From: Tetmemena sp. SeJ-2015
Taxonomy: Eukaryota > Ciliophora > Spirotrichea > Sporadotrichida > Oxytrichidae
Direction: 5' to 3'
DNA length: 64,000 bases
Assembly: GCA_027382625.1 (NCBI GenBank)
Contig: JAJKFJ010021811.1
Location: 186,001 to 250,000 of the forward strand
Positions 1 to 10,689 of the stretch are shown here, in pieces; the stretch's first letter is position 1; each line of letters begins with the position of its first letter. The notes beneath the pieces are model-generated. The model saw only the letters and a program-made list of their open reading frames with translations, was not told the DNA's origin and ran no database searches. The translations under genes and the position numbers were made by a program.

Positions 1-2980
1 GTTAAATACAGAGCTTACTTCAAGGGCAGGAGTGGCTAACTTATGACTATCAGCAAAGAAAGAGTCCTTATCAATGAAATAAATGTTAGGAGACTTAAAG
101 CTTTCATCATTAACTTGATAAATAAAAGTTTATTTTAATTGAAGATTTATTAATGCAAATAAATTAATTTCTATTGGCTTAGGATCTGCAGGTGTTCAAG
201 CTTTTCGATTTCTTGATTGAGTACGACCTTCTGAATTCAAGAACTATCTCAACGTATACAAAATTGAGGCAATTGTAGACTCTCTCACTTATTCGAAAAG
301 TTCAGATTAAATGACTAAGAGTTATGCTATGACTAGCTACTTACAGAAACTCAGAGAAGAACTAACACCTCTTGAATATCATAAGTAGTCGGTCTAACTA
401 CTTATTAAGATAGCTGATTAAGTTTAATTCATAAGTTTAGATTTTTGCAAATTTTAGTTGAGCAGTTTCACTTGCTCTCAAAGTGCCCCATCGTAGAACT
501 TGATCTCTCTAACATTGAAATCATTGAAACAACTTCTAATCAGACCATAAGAACATTTTCTGAGAAAAGAATTCCTCATATATTAGGTGTAGAGTTTCGA
601 TTCAAGGAATTCACTATAGATATAAGTAAGCTCATCGCTAGATAAATTCAAGATTTAAAACTGTTAAATATACTTCCACCTGAGTAAGAAAATACTCATC
701 ATTATAATGATATATTATTTAAGAGTATCTATTTAACGCGACTGACTTTTACAATAGCATACAAGGGGATTCATGGAGCTTCGGACTTGCCCTTTATTAA
801 ACAGTATTTGGAGTACCACTCATTTCACTAAGGCAACTTTATTTTTTATTTAACCATCTCAAAAGATAGATTAGTTAATAGACCTTATAGGAATCCCAAA
901 AAACCACTAAGATATTTATTTAATAAGGTAAATATAAAATCTTTAAATTATATTCCATACTGTAATTCGGAAATGTTCAGAGGACTATTTTTGTCTAAGG
1001 AATCTACACCACAGAAAATATGCGAGGCTTTTGTTCGAAGTTTGGAGTATCCATAGATTATAAACTCTAAAGATATTTCTTCTAGTCTTTCATGGATCTT
1101 TCAAGAATGCATAAAGTGGAATCCATTCGTACGAATGACCATTCACATAATTTTTAAATTTAAACTTAGATTTTTAAGCTAAGATTAAATATTTTTTATA
1201 TTCACAATCTCTCTCAGACTCTAAGCTCAGTTCTAAATAAAATGGAAACTCTGCCAGAAAGTTAAAATACTATTTTAACTGCTAATTTTTAGTTACACTC
1301 ATCATTTGAACTACGATTCAGGAGTAAACTCCCTGAAAGCAACTCAAATTCTTTAGAATAAACTAAACACAGCTTCTCATTATTCTGGTCTGAATCATTC
1401 TTAGAATCTCTTAAGTACCCGCCCCACTTATAACGATGATCCACTTAAATTTCTTCACACCCCTTTCACTGAATTCAGGGATACAAATAATCTTAGCCTG
1501 AGTAAAGCAATAGCAATAAGCAAATTCTCAAGCAGAAAGCAGGGGAGTCTTTAATGCTTAACATGCGTACGGTGGAGACCTAATAGAAACGGAGCTAGAT
1601 TTTTCCCTTACTCACAAAATGTCGACCACTCACCAATTCTCTTCTGTGAAGTTGCCTTACGGCTCTTTAGCATCCTCACTTTAGAAGCCTTCAAGGGAAA
1701 GACTTGAGTACTAGATGCTCAATAGTACTCTGAAAAATCAAACCGCCACTCAAAAGTAAAGCTATACTGAACTTGACTAAATGAATCCACAAATACACTA
1801 TGCAACTCAAGAGAATGAAAGCGTAGAGCGCTTATTTGAAAGGTAGAAAGAGAATATCTCTAATTACTAGAGAATCAAGCAGTAATACTCTGAATACTCG
1901 AGAGCATTTCACAGTCAGTAAGATAGTCGGAGAAGGGCCAGCAAGAGCAGAGAGAGGAATTGCCAAAGGATTTATACGATACTTAGTGAAGGAGCGAGTG
2001 CTGAGGAATAGAGCAAGGAAGCTTCAGTTAGAGCGAGTGTCCGCTCAAATCCAATAGTTAGCTCAGATGAAAGGGATAAATCTAGTCACTGCACAAAGTA
2101 AAGAATAAGTTAGAGATAGATGGAAGATGAAGTCATATTATCTATGAAGGATTTAGAAATTGGCAGTCAAGTTATTTCTCCAGAAAGACGCAGTATATTG
2201 AGCCGAATTCGTTCTGAACAATCATTTCAAGAAAGACCTATACTCAAATTTAAAGCTTTGTTTGTTAAAAATCGCAGGCTTCTTAGAGTTTATAAAGTTT
2301 GAAAATAGGGTCCGATTTGTAATCTTCGAGCCACGAGCGTAATGAACTTTTGAGTAACCCTAGCAATAAATCAATACATGCCGATCAAAAATAGTATGCT
2401 CTGAACGTAAGCAGTTATAGTAAATTGATGAGTAAGAAAAATTCAAAAGTCTCATTTGAAGATAAAGAGAATCGAAGTGTTAATCAAAAATGTGACTTTC
2501 AAAGTTGCAAGGATTCTTTGGATAACAGATAGGACTAATTTAAACGCTCAATTTTAGAAGATTATAATACCCTTAATTAAGTCCAAAAGAGTTAGGGGGT
2601 TCAAAATTTAGAGAAGTCATCTTCGACAGGGATAATCCCCTATCAGAGACAAAGAGAAGATGATGGTGATTCTTTGTAGAGCTATATTATTTATAAATAG
2701 ATTTTAAAGCGAAGACCATTAAAGTGTGAAAAGAATGGATTAACCTCCTCTGGCTTTTTCAGATAGTTTAGATAGAAGAAAGAATCAGTATTTTAGAGAT
2801 AGTCTTGAGAGTCAAAACTAAGTTTTAGAGAAGTTATAGAATGAAAGAGTGACGTATTACGACAGCCTTGAATCTTAGGGAGAAGAGCAGTACAAGCCAA
2901 GAGTGTATGAAAAGCATAGCAAGATTTTTATAATGGGAGAAGAGGATTTAGAAAAATCGCACGATATCAGCTATGATTGA
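1..2980 (+). CDS. Divergent protein-kinase-like, Gln/Ser-rich protein (5' partial)
   Basis: With UAR read as Gln this region is open over most of its length. The N-terminal part has a kinase-like alpha-E stretch (YLQKLREELTPLEYHKQ ... LLIKIADQVQFIH), then CPIVELDLSNIEII where HRDLKPxNI would sit, and ends FQECIKWNPFVRMTI, resembling the end of a kinase C-lobe. The HRD Asp/Asn pattern is not canonical, so it may be a pseudokinase. The rest is low-complexity Ser/Gln/Arg-rich. The frame shifts near 1545, 2300 and 2745; each is repaired by one base at a short homopolymer, so these look like consensus errors or decay rather than introns. The first residues lie outside the window, and one or two genes could be present. 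TGA ends the last frame after HDISYD. The kinase call is inference only. Confidence 0.4.
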
Positions 2981-3099
2981 TTAAGTTTCTTTATTTCTAA
3001 TATTTTTGAGCTCAATTAATTATCTCTATTCTAACTTTGATGAATGTTGTGTTTTAGGAAAATACTATATTGATAAAATATCGCAAGTTAAATTGGCTA

Positions 3100-3738
3100 G
3101 ATTATTTCGATAAATATATTTGCTCTTCTCTCTATCAATATTCGTTGATAAGATCTTTGATTCATTTTCAAATATTAATTATAAGTCAAATGAGAATAAG
3201 CTTTTGATTGGCTTGAGCTCTGCCTCTATGCACTCTGCCATGACATCAAGCTAAATTAATATTTAATTGTCGCTCCTTCTTCTCCATTTGGTATTTAACT
3301 TACCTTTGCCTTGATGAGTCCAAGGTTAACATCCTTTGTGCAGATATAGCATAAGATCAAGTTATATATAGGCTTAGCAAAGTAGTGAACATTGTCAGTG
3401 GAGATGAGTAAATTTTAGAGACTGTTGTTTTTGAAGGCCTCCAGACCGAACTCGATATATTCGTGACAAATATTTGCAAGCACGGCCGACTCAGAATAAA
3501 CCTTATCATCTTTGCCAGTCTTTGCAATTATGCTTCCTTCGATGTTGGAGAAAAGACTACAAATTTATTAGCTCAAGAAAATGTGAATTGAGTTAGTTTA
3601 GTGTATATTTAGAAAGTAATAATGTGAATATACTTACACGATGCTTCTAATTCCTGGTCCCATGCCTTTCTCGAGCATCTTCTTCATGATCTTTGGAGAT
3701 ATCATCTTGAACTATTTGTGCATCAACTCTGCTTCCAT
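3100..3738 (-). CDS. Roadblock/LC7 protein, LAMTOR2 (Ragulator p14)-like
   Basis: Three exons. Exon 1 starts MEAELMHKQFKMISP and ends GIRSI. Exon 2 gives VLFSNIEGSIIAKTGKDDK then SESAVLANICHEYIEFG and LLISTDNVHYFAKPIYNLIL. Exon 3 follows GLIKAK and gives LDVMAECIEAELKPIKSLF. Introns are GT..AG (GTAAGTAT..TTTGTAG and GTAAGTTAAA..TTTAG). Order and spacing match the Roadblock/LC7 fold, closest to LAMTOR2: a nucleotide-free scaffold subunit of Ragulator, which anchors Rag GTPases on lysosomal membranes. About 125 aa, the family's length. The 3' end is unresolved: no in-frame TGA follows ELKPI for several hundred bases. A repeat of ATTTGA 18 nt apart just downstream may mark a small IES, and a further break is needed to reach a stop. 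Dynein light-chain roadblock is the alternative. Confidence 0.72.
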
Positions 3739-3934
3739 TGTAAATAATTTGCAATTAATTATAGATCATCATTATCACAGCAGAATTCAAGAGAGGCTAT
3801 ATTATAAAAAAAGATTTATTGCAAAGAAAGATAGATAATGATCTTAGTTATAGCGTCTTAATTTGATAACTTTTTAGGGTGTTTAATAAGCGATTAGATA
3901 ATTGATAGCGACTTATTAAGCGATGATACTTTAT

Positions 3935-5933
3935 TCAGGCCTTCTCTGGGCAGACAGACTTTTCCTCGAATACAAAAATCAGCAGTATGAGAGAGATTGC
4001 TGAGAGCCCCGCACTCACATAGAAAAAGAGCTCGTAGCCAATTTACTCCAGGAAAAATTTCACAAATACACTGCTCACTATCTAAGCGATAAAAATAACA
4101 CAACGAAATATAAAATATAATGAGTAGATACTTCCAAAAGAGAAAGCTATTCCATATACGATTGCAGAGTGTTCGCCGAAAGTCTTTGCACAGAGGGTTG
4201 GCACTAGAGTGAAATGGCCACCTTCGCAGAATACTATGAATTAATATTTTGAAAAATTCAATTTATTAAAATGAGACATACCCAGATGAAATAGAGTGCT
4301 TTTACTTTGACTGCAAGTGTTAGTGTGGCTCCAAAAATTATCTGCATGATCAGTAAAAGGATGTAAGGCTTCTTGAAAGTTCCCGTGTAGTCAACGAAGT
4401 AGGACCAGATAAATCTAAGGCCTCCGAATACTGAAGAAACTGATCCCACCAGTGTCAAAAAGTTTTCGTCAGCTATGTATTATTGGCCATACTGTTTGAA
4501 GGTATTGATGACAAACATTCCCAAGACTATTATTTATCTTGAGCTCAACTAATGGATGCTTACAAATTGACATGCACGTCATCGCGTACATGACGATGAA
4601 CTGAGGAGATTTCAGGCATTGACCAAGAGTCACCTTCTATTTAGCAAGCTCATCGCTTCTTATAGTTTCCTTGTTGGCATCTATAAAATAGGAAAGATAG
4701 ATCGAGTTGATAATAATTGGTTAGTTGATATTAGATAATTTAGGTTTGATAATTACTTGAGGATAGGTTTATTCTCTTATCATCTTCATCACTTTGCTAT
4801 TTTGACTAAATAAAAAAGATAATTCCTTTTTATAAAATAGACTTAAGATTATCTAAGCTGTTAAGAAGGGGATTCTGAGATTATTCTTCATTATTTATCT
4901 CGCGTTGTTCGTAGTCAATTGTATTGTTTGAGATAGCTGGCTTTTCTTCTTTGTAGGGGAAGAATAGAAATACTGACACGATGGAGATTCCAGCCCAGCA
5001 TATCACCAATACTCTAAGCATCTTTGGAAAATTTTAGTAAACTTACATTAAACAAACAGATATAGTTTTTGTTTAAATCTCGGATTTATGAAACTATTTT
5101 TTTTAGTGCCTAGATTTTATAAATTTAATCAAGGATTGATTAGGTTTAAACGGATTCATCATAGTATCCATTTTTATCTGGATTTTTCCCCTCAGGATTC
5201 ACGATAGCTGTTGATATCAAGTCGAATACAAACGCTCCAAATCCAAATCCGCATAGCACAAGTCCTGTAACCATAATTAAATAAATAAAGCTCTTTCTTA
5301 TTTTAAACCAAGCCCTTGGAGTTTTTGAAATAGTGCCATCCATTATAGACAGGTACGACATACTATACATAAAAGCTTATAATGAAATTAAAAATATCCA
5401 CTTACACTGAATCCATTCATCCAATTAAAAATTATACTTTAGATTAATTTAATTAATTCATGAGTCCAAAGCCTCCTGCATATAGAACATAAAAGGCCCA
5501 GAAATTTGTGCAATAGGAAGAAGCAAGAGTAGTCGAAAGACCTACCACACACCCGATTCCAATTTACCTGAAAACGAAATTAGAAGCATTTCTATCCTTA
5601 CAATCTGCCATCTAATCGCTTTGCGAACCAACTCGCAAAAGGAAATAAAAATCATTGATGTCTCATAAAATTAATCAAAATACAATTGTCATGACTATGA
5701 CTTCGCAAGGGAGGATCAGAAAGACTGTGCTCTTATCAATTGAGGGATCGAACTGATGATAGTAGGACATCACATATGGATTGATATTTCCAGGAATATA
5801 GAGTGCTCCAAAGTACTGTAAGTTATTAATTAAGAGCTCTGAACTAACTTACAAGCATGACTAGGAATCCTGCAAAGACATTGCTTATTCCCTTTAAGGT
5901 TTATCGCTCGAAATCTCGTCCAAACACTTTCAT
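3935..5933 (-). CDS. MFS transporter, oxalate/formate-antiporter or monocarboxylate-like (copy 1)
   Basis: Membrane protein of about 500 aa from MKVFGRDFERQTLKG to VFEEKSVCPEKA and TGA. Blocks in order: YFGALYIPGNINPYVMSYY, FPFASWFAKRLDGR, ASSYCTNFWAFYVLYAGG, FGLMNGFS, YVVPVYNGWHYF, TGLVLCGFGFGAFVFD, a cytoplasmic loop, QCLKSPQFIVMYAMTCMSI, GGLRFIWSYFVDYTGTFKK, then FCEGGHFTLVPTLCAKTFG. This is the layout of OFA/MCT-type major facilitators, which move organic anions across membranes; the substrate is unknown. GT..AG introns interrupt VML/YFG, GRL/Q, GFS/YVV and CMSI/FLG; the first three are shared with the neighbouring copy. At least five IES-like inserts also cut the frame (listed separately). 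Tandem with a closely similar gene just upstream on the same strand. Confidence 0.8.
4092..4130 (-). other. IES candidate, pointer TATC
   Basis: A 39-nt AT-rich insert splits GSI from AQIV of MFS copy 1. The direct repeat is GATA on the plus strand (4088-4091 and 4127-4130). Removing the insert with one repeat gives FGSIAQIVS, identical at this point to copy 2, which has no insert here. It is in frame and has no stop, so support comes from the paralogue. Confidence 0.72.
5043..5151 (-). other. IES candidate, pointer GTTTA
   Basis: A 109-nt AT-rich insert after YYDESV of MFS copy 1. The repeat is TAAAC on the plus strand at 5038-5042 and 5147-5151. Excision gives DESVYQNFPKMLRVLVICW, matching DQVSKNVPKMIQILTICW of copy 2. 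The length is not a multiple of three, so the frame is broken without excision. GT..AG splicing does not restore it. Confidence 0.8.
5274..5310 (-). other. IES candidate, pointer TGGTT
   Basis: A 37-nt insert in MFS copy 1 with repeat AACCA on the plus strand (5269-5273, 5306-5310). Excision yields SKGLVTGLVLCGFG, matching HKGLVTGIVLCGFG of the uninterrupted copy 2. The only GT..AG pair available (ending ACAG) would leave a wrong frame. Confidence 0.85.
5421..5461 (-). other. IES candidate, pointer ATGAAT
   Basis: A 41-nt insert with repeat ATTCAT on the plus strand (5415-5420, 5456-5461). Excision gives GGFGLMNGFS directly before a conserved intron donor GTAAGT; copy 2 reads GGFGLMNGLS at the same place. 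The length breaks the frame and contains no usable splice pair. Confidence 0.87.
5648..5682 (-). other. IES candidate, pointer TATTT
   Basis: A 35-nt insert with repeat AAATA on the plus strand (5643-5647, 5678-5682). It starts with TGA on the coding strand, so it would stop translation. Excision gives MTIVFPFASWFAKRLDG, matching MTIIFPLGSFLLKIING of copy 2. Confidence 0.87.
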
Positions 5934-6196
5934 TTTATGATAATTTTAGGGGGAGTGAAGATTTGATAATTGTTATTTTAGAATAATCTGAAAGAGAGAC
6001 CCCTTAGAATTTGTAAATCAAGAAACTCTAAAGATCCATTTAAAAGCTTTAGTGCTCAGATTGATCAATTAAAGTAATTTAAGAAGTCATATTGATAGCA
6101 GAAATTTAATACTTGAATGTTGATAGATAAATTGAGCTAATTTTACATTATCCATTATCTTTGTCGCCTCTAAGTCTAAATCTTTTGCGCTTACTT

Positions 6197-7899
6197 TCAG
6201 CAAAAAGGCTTCTCTTCAAATACAAAGATAAGAAGCAATAGCGCTATAAAAGAGAGTACTGTACTAGCTTATAGGAAAATATCGAAAGTTTGATCATCGA
6301 GGAAAAACTCCACGAATATGCAACTCACTATTTAAGCTATACTTCCAAATGAGAAAGCTATCGCATAAACCTGAGCTGCGTGTTTCCCAAAATACTTTGC
6401 GCAGGCTGTCGGAACTAGAGTGAAATGTCCTCCTTCACACCAATTTTAAAGTTTAAATATAAACCATATTATAGCGCAAACCCAGATAAAGTAAAGGGGT
6501 TTCACTTTGACAGCTTGTGTAATTGTAGCTCCGAATATAATCTGAATGATGAGAAGGATGATATAAGGCTTCTTAAATGACCCAGTCTTGTCTACTAGAT
6601 AGGACCACACAAAGCGTAATCCGCAAAATATTGAAGCAAAAGCTCCAACTAAGGTCAGAAACACTTCATCATTCTTCATATTAGGATGAGTCTGACCATA
6701 CTACTTGAAGGTATTGAAAACAAACATGCCCAGAAATATTGACAAGCAAGTCATTGAATAGACGACCACAAATTGCTTAGATTTAATGCATTGCCAGAGA
6801 GTGGTCTTTCTTCTGATTGGGAAAGTTGTAGCAGTCGCTCTGTTGTCTATAATTAAGATTAAGACTTTAATGTCTTACTCTCTGTTTGATTTATGATTTG
6901 AATTTCTTCTATCTTTAGAGCATTCTATTTCTCTGCCTCTTTCATTGGAGTATTTGTGATCATGCTAGTTGAGGTTTGATACACAAAAGATTCCAGCTCC
7001 CCTGAAAGTGTGTCCTCTGGCTCCTCTTGATAAGGCGAGAAAAGCATAATTCCAATAACTGAAAGACTAGACCAGCAGATCGTCAATATTTGAATCATTT
7101 TTGGAACATTCTTAGATACTTAATCAGGATAGTAATCGCTCCCTTCATCTGGTGAGATTCCTTCAGGATTCACTATTGCTGTTGAAATGAGATCAAACAT
7201 GAAGGATCCCAGTCCAAAGCCACAAAGCACGATCCCTGTTACAAGGCCTTTGTGCTCTGGGAAATACATCCAGCCATTGTAAATAGGCACCACATACTAT
7301 AAATAGGATATCACTTCTCATAGTTGAGAAATTCAAATATTTGGTTAGGATATCCACTTCATTAATCTCGAATCTTATTATCTATCTAACTTACACTTAG
7401 ACCATTCATGAGCCCAAAGCCTCCTCCATAGAGTACTAGAAACCACCAATAGCTTGTGCAATAGGAGGATCCCAGACATGTCAAAAGTCCGATTGCACAG
7501 CCAATTGCAAGTTATCTGAGATGGATTAGGAATCATTGTAACTTACATTCTTCCGTTTATGATTTTGAGCAAGAAACTTCCCAAAGGAAAAATGATCGTC
7601 ATAAGCAAGGTCTCAAGTGGAAGAATAAAGAAAACTGATCTTCTATCAATAGATGAATCCTTCAAGTACTAATGATATTGCTACACATCTTGAATGAGAA
7701 TGAAAAATATAATTATTTATTTTTACTATAGTAAGACATGATATAAGGATTGATGTTCCCTGGCATGTATAAGGAGCCGAAGTACTAACAATAAGTCAAA
7801 ATATGGGCAAAAATTTACCAACATCACAATAAAACCTCCTATGACGTTACAAACTCCTTTAAAAGTTTGTCTCTTTATTTTTCTCCCACAGCAGATCAT
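6197..7899 (-). CDS. MFS transporter, oxalate/formate-antiporter or monocarboxylate-like (copy 2)
   Basis: Paralogue of the downstream neighbour, about 500 aa, from MICCGRKIKRQTFKG to FEEKPFC and TGA. Diagnostic stretches are NGWMYFPEHKGLVTGIVLCG, FMFDLISTAIVNPEG, GLRFVWSYLVDKTGSFKK, CEGGHFTLVPTACAKYFG and AFSFGSIAQIVS. Introns lie at the same three N-terminal sites as in copy 1 (VML/YFG, GRI/Q, GLS/YVV). It lacks copy 1's inserts but has its own: a 53-nt insert after MSYY, and a 24-nt in-frame AT-rich stretch between AIIW and CEGG that copy 1 has at a nearby site. Function as for copy 1: proton- or anion-coupled transport is inferred from the family, with unknown substrate. Confidence 0.8.
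7678..7730 (-). other. IES candidate, pointer TAT
   Basis: A 53-nt insert in MFS copy 2 with repeat ATA on the plus strand (7675-7677, 7728-7730). Excision gives MSYYHQYLKDSSIDRRSVFF, matching MSYYHQFDPSIDKSTVFL of copy 1. A GT..AG pair exists inside but its use gives a frame ending at TGA. Confidence 0.8.
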
Positions 7900-8044
7900 T
7901 TACTTATATCGATTTCTAGTTCTCTATAAATTATCTTCCCTTTCTAATTTAAGATTCATTAAATGCAATATTCATGAATTTGGAAGTAAAAATGTAAAAT
8001 TCCTAAAACTATTTCAATTGATTCAGACAAAAACTTGGCTTTAA

Positions 8045-9183
8045 ATGGTTTCACGTGAATTGAAAACTATAGGTAGTGCACAGCTCGACGAAAAGCTACA
8101 AACCATTTATGCTAAGCTTGTAAGTAAACCTTTTTCTTTAATTCCTATAGAGGTGAGAGGAATTGAGATAAGAAAATCCAAAGCTCACTAAACCTCAGCT
8201 TGCCAGTTAAATTCTGGGAGAGTGGGATTCATTCTCTTGGGATCAGAAAGAGCGCCTAATACTTTATTTAAAAGAAAATGCTCCTTAAGATCCTCCATCT
8301 CCTACTACAGAAAAGAAGAATGATCCTACAACTGCTACTGCTGAAAGGAACAGCAACGCTTCTATAGAAGGCTAAGAGAATACTTTGATCCCCTAGGAAC
8401 ATTCTAATTCTGATCAGAGTCTAAATCAGTAGGTATTTTAAAGGTTCCAGAAAAAGAAGTCGCTATTTCTAAACAACAAGAAGAGAGGAAGGTTTCAGAA
8501 AAAATGCCAGGCCATTTATCAGTAGAGGATGGAGCAACTTTCAGATGATCTCTATGTAAAGCCAACTAAGCAGCTTTTGAACGAGTGAGCTCATTTGAAC
8601 ATGAAGGTAAAAGATATTTGCTCAAAAGTAGACAGGCACGAGTACTTTCATTAGCAAAATAAGAGTGAGCGACTTGTGAGTCCATACCATAGGTTTGCTT
8701 AAGTTTACATTAAGGAACTTAAGTTAGAGGATCCTAATAAGGAATTTCCTCAGTATATGTCCTTGGTTGCTAAGAGGTAAGTATTTTTATAAAGCTTAAG
8801 TTTGTGATAGATGGGGAGAAATGACGAAGGAGGAGAAACTGAAATACGACGACAAAGAAACTCAAATGAAAGAGCGACAAATGTAGACTCAGAAGACTTA
8901 AGAATAGATCTTTGAAGAGCTTAAATAGAAAGAGGAAGCTTATTAAAAGAGCAGGGAACTTAAGAGCAAAGAGGAAAAAGTTTAGGTTGATGGATTTGTG
9001 GTGTATGCTGAAGAGCAGAGAAAGAAACTTATGAAAGAGAATCCAAAGATGAAGGTGGCAGAATTGATGAGAAAAACTAATGAGAGTTGGAATTCAATGA
9101 CCGAGGAATAGAGGAAGGCCTATAATTCAACAGCTTGGAGATTTATTCAAAGTTAAAAGTAGTAAAGAGAAAAGTACTATTGA
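8045..9183 (+). CDS. Protein with two HMG boxes
   Basis: Starts MVSRELKTIGSAQLDEKLQT. An intron (GTAAGTAAACC to GGTGAGAG) follows YAKL, and the frame continues ELRQENPKLTKPQLASQILG. HMG box 1 reads SPYHRFAQVYIKELKLEDP, then an intron, then WGEMTKEEKLKYDDKE. HMG box 2 reads VDGFVVYAEEQRKKLMKENP ... SWNSMTEEQRKAYN, followed by SQKQQREKYY and TGA. The HMG fold binds and bends DNA, so a nuclear or chromatin role is inferred from the family. The first ~120 residues include a helical segment that may be a third, weaker box, and a Gln/Lys linker. One 18-nt IES candidate containing TGA interrupts the linker. Confidence 0.82.
8583..8600 (+). other. Micro-IES candidate, pointer TTTGAAC
   Basis: TTTGAAC occurs at 8576-8582 and again at 8594-8600. 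The 18 nt between (one repeat included) carry an in-frame TGA. Removal joins TKQLLN to MKVKDICSKVDRHEYF in frame, upstream of HMG box 1. Confidence 0.75.
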
Positions 9184-9209
9184 TCTTATCAAAGTTTAAT
9201 TATAAAAAT

Positions 9210-10515
9210 TTAATTTCTTCTTTCACAGCTGATTCTTTCTCGTCTAACTTGTGTATTAAAGCTTTAAAATTATCCTTAAATAAACTCTTAATTCAGAGAT
9301 AGATGCTTGAAAATTTGAGGTTTTCCTAGAAAACCTTATAATCTCTTTAATATAATCACGAGTAAATTATGCAAGAGTCTGCAAGCTATTTATTGGTAAT
9401 GCATTCAACTATAGTGTTTCTACTCCTCTTCTCCTAAATATTCATATATTGAGTTAGTTTCTCTGCAAAATGCTACCTTGACTATGGCTCAGATGGAGTT
9501 GAAATAGAGTCACTAGAAAATAATATAAAAATTTTAACTTTGAGACTTGTTCAAAGTACTTGGATATTGCTCTTTCATGTGTTAAGGATAGTCTTAAATC
9601 ATGTAGATTCTATCAGCCGAGTAAACTTGGAATATAACGAAATGGAATAGATTCGGCCCTTCTTCAAAGGATATAACTGCCCTAAGTTAAGAGTTATTTT
9701 ATACTTGCGCCTCATTTATGATCATTTCCTATAAAATAAGTACTTTAGCATATGATGATTGATCATTTCAAAATCTTATGCGCTAGTGTTCTATTCATAG
9801 ACTTCTATCTAAAGCTCGTAGGGAAGCTGTATACTTCTATTTAAGGACTTGTGGTGTTCAGTTTTATAGAAAAGAAGCTTCAAATTGTTCTATTTATCTT
9901 GCTCCTGTATACCACCTATGATTGCTAGTCCCTCCTGCTGATACATTTGACTAAATTTTGCCTTAATCTTTGAAGAAATTGCTTACATAAGATCATTTTG
10001 GAGTTGACTCTTCCTCTCATTAATTTCACTAGTCAAGAATTGAATGTCCCTCACTTGGAATGATTTCGCAAGTTTGGAGTCTTCAATTATAACTTCAGGA
10101 TCTATCTGGTATTTATCTAGCTTCTCTATAGATCGCATGACTATCATCATCTCTTATTGGGGATTGATGGGACTGTTTTGCAGGACAGTAGGGATGAAAA
10201 GCTGACTAGTCTTTGACTTAATGGTGGCAATTATTGAGGGCAGACTTAGAATGAAGTTTTTCAACTCGCTCTTTTGATAACTGAGTACTATCAACTGAGA
10301 ATCTTTGTCTATAGATAAGTTTAGAAAACTCTTATTAGTGGAAGAGGAAGGAGTAATTACTCAATTCTAGGTACTGGGATATGTAGAGTAGTGATCGAGA
10401 GACTTCACTCTTAAAGGCTCGACTTGTCTCGTACCTCCCATCCTTGTAAGTACCATCATCGTTTAGATCACGATCTCGCATTACACAGCATTAACCCATT
10501 TTGAATTTTAGGAGG
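9210..10515 (-). CDS. Unrecognised protein starting MGQCC (possible N-myristoylation)
   Basis: Begins MGQCCVMRDRDLNDDGTYKD, an N-terminus of the kind that is often myristoylated. After a frame change near 10375 a long stretch reads SFLNLSIDKDSQLIVLSYQK, then TSQLFIPTVLQNSPINPQQ, then EVIIEDSKLAKSFQVRD, FSQMYQQEGLAIIGGI and LPYELQIEVYEQNTSAQDFE. Further pieces follow (VISFEEGPNLFHFVIFQVYS; DEKESAVKEEIKFL near the end). Three or more frame changes separate these pieces, presumably IESs I could not delimit. The 3' end is approximate and close to the end of the converging HMG gene. No family recognised. Confidence 0.45.
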
Positions 10516-10689
10516 TAACTAAGATTAATATAAAAGGACGTGCAAATTCTCAAAATTTTGTACCCTTTAGAATTTTAAAATTTATAAAATTAACAATATA
10601 TTAATCACTTAAAATAATTCACTTATCCTTATTCAAAAGACTTTCAAATCAATGTTTTCTCTCTTACTTTCACTCTCTCTCTCTCTCTT

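Noticed and set aside
445..645. Numerous short ORFs ended by TAA or TAG throughout the window taken as separate small genes
   Set aside because: TAA and TAG are read through as Gln in conserved proteins here, so these are exon fragments or antisense shadows.
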